Shown in pieces: positions 4,793 to 5,392 of a stretch of 5,392 bases of DNA; the stretch's first letter is position 1, and each line of letters opens with the position of its first letter. The position numbers were made by a program, and so were the translations under genes. Under the pieces are notes generated by a model. That model was not told the origin of the DNA, made no database searches, and saw only the letters and a list, made by a program, of their open reading frames with translations. The stretch spans positions 1 through 5,392 of the forward strand of contig JAISAF010000096.1 of the NCBI GenBank assembly GCA_031266855.1, given 5' to 3'. The DNA comes from Spirochaetales bacterium (GTDB lineage: Bacteria > Spirochaetota > Spirochaetia > DTKZ01).

Positions 4793-5392
4793 ATCAGCAA
4801 CGGAACGGATGGACAGGAAAAAAAGCAGACTATTACCTGGCATACCGCCTTCTATGACGCGATACGGCTGGAACTCTACCGCTACCGGGATGTACTGAGC
4901 TTCGCGTTCGAGCATCCGCTTAACGCCGAGCCTTTAAGGATAGATGTGGTCATCGTCAGGAAGCCGAAGGAGGCTGTCATAGAAAATCCCGTGGGAGCCG
5001 TATTCCGGGAAGTGAACCTGATTGAATACAAAAGCCCGGAGGATTACCTTTCCGTTGAGGATTTCCATAAAGTGGCGGGGGCATACGCGCGGCTGTATTC
5101 GGTACTCAGCCATGTGGAAATAACGGATATGACCGTGAGCTTTGTGACAGGCGAGCATCCGCGGAAGCTGCTGGACTATCTTCGTGATGTACTTCGGTAC
5201 GGGATACAGGAGAAGTGGCCGGGAATATATTATGTTTCCGGGGATATCCTTCCGGTGCAGATAATTGAAAACAGGCGGCTTACCGGAGAGGACGATATAT
5301 GGCTGAGGGATTTAACCGGGGACCTGAACGGAGAGCGGCTGGGGAAGCTGCTGGAACAGCGGCGGAGGATGCCCGCGGATGCGCCATTCTCC
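4793..5392 (+). CDS. PD-(D/E)XK nuclease-like protein, 3' partial, non-standard start
   Basis: The frame is open for 200 codons to the window edge and is cut there. It begins (I)SNGTDGQEKKQTITWH and contains RIDVVIV, then VNLIEYKSPEDYLSVEDF. D51 and E78-Y-K80, with E27 in the preceding helix, form the spacing of a PD-(D/E)XK nuclease core. Similar 'EYKSP' proteins are multicopy and mostly uncharacterised in treponemes and clostridia, by my recollection. There is no ATG, GTG or TTG in frame between the upstream TGA (4787-4789) and GTG 4946, which lies inside the core. AUC at 4793 is placed correctly behind GGAAGG (4781-4786) and where the family's initiator Met would fall. So the gene uses a rare start, relies on slippage at A7 (4818-4824), has lost its start, or carries a sequencing error. 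Actual nuclease activity is not shown. Confidence 0.75.
   Translation, partial: MSNGTDGQEKKQTITWHTAFYDAIRLELYRYRDVLSFAFEHPLNAEPLRIDVVIVRKPKEAVIENPVGAVFREVNLIEYKSPEDYLSVEDFHKVAGAYARLYSVLSHVEITDMTVSFVTGEHPRKLLDYLRDVLRYGIQEKWPGIYYVSGDILPVQIIENRRLTGEDDIWLRDLTGDLNGERLGKLLEQRRRMPADAPFS

Noticed and set aside
4710..4898. A 62-codon + strand ORF starting in the spacer
   Set aside because: It begins in a palindrome, has no ribosome binding site and shadows the nuclease-like frame. Only its internal ATG at 4809 is of interest as a possible slippage start.

Overview
The window looks like a chromosomal segment of a host-associated spirochaete, most likely a Treponema of the termite-gut type. This is inferred from three things: a lipoprotein with a relaxed lipobox carrying Ig-like (BIG2) repeats and a formylglycine-generating-enzyme (FGE)-like domain, an 'EYKSPEDYLSVEDF' nuclease-like protein, and intergenic DNA rich in small palindromes. 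The DNA is of moderate GC content. No ribosomal or other decisive taxonomic marker is present, so the assignment is an inference. All three genes with solid support lie on the + strand.

Layout. Bases 1-75 hold nothing I can name. Bases 85-343 form a 259-bp element with 18-bp terminal inverted repeats (one mismatch) and an exact 9-bp flanking duplication. It has no transposase and contains four small hairpins, so it looks like a MITE inserted just upstream of a ygiQ-family radical SAM gene (402-2207). Bases 2208-2827 are a long non-coding stretch. It contains a possible 57-codon ORF, an uninterrupted run of 18 C followed by a TACAAT box, and the ribosome binding site of the next gene. Bases 2828-4555 encode a 575-residue lipoprotein: signal peptide, three BIG2 repeats, and a C-terminal FGE/C-type-lectin-like domain whose last 30 residues look like a variable region. 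Bases 4556-4792 are a palindrome-rich spacer ending in a good sigma70-type promoter. From 4793 to the window end runs a partial PD-(D/E)XK-like gene that lacks a standard start codon.

How it may work together. The genes do not form an obvious pathway. The most interesting unit is 2656-4555: a predicted surface lipoprotein with a repetitive Ig stalk, a head domain of the fold used by Treponema diversity-generating retroelement targets, and a long poly-C tract in its probable promoter. This suggests two layers of surface variation, on/off or graded expression plus ligand-site sequence variation. No reverse transcriptase or template repeat lies in the window, so the retroelement part is a hypothesis.
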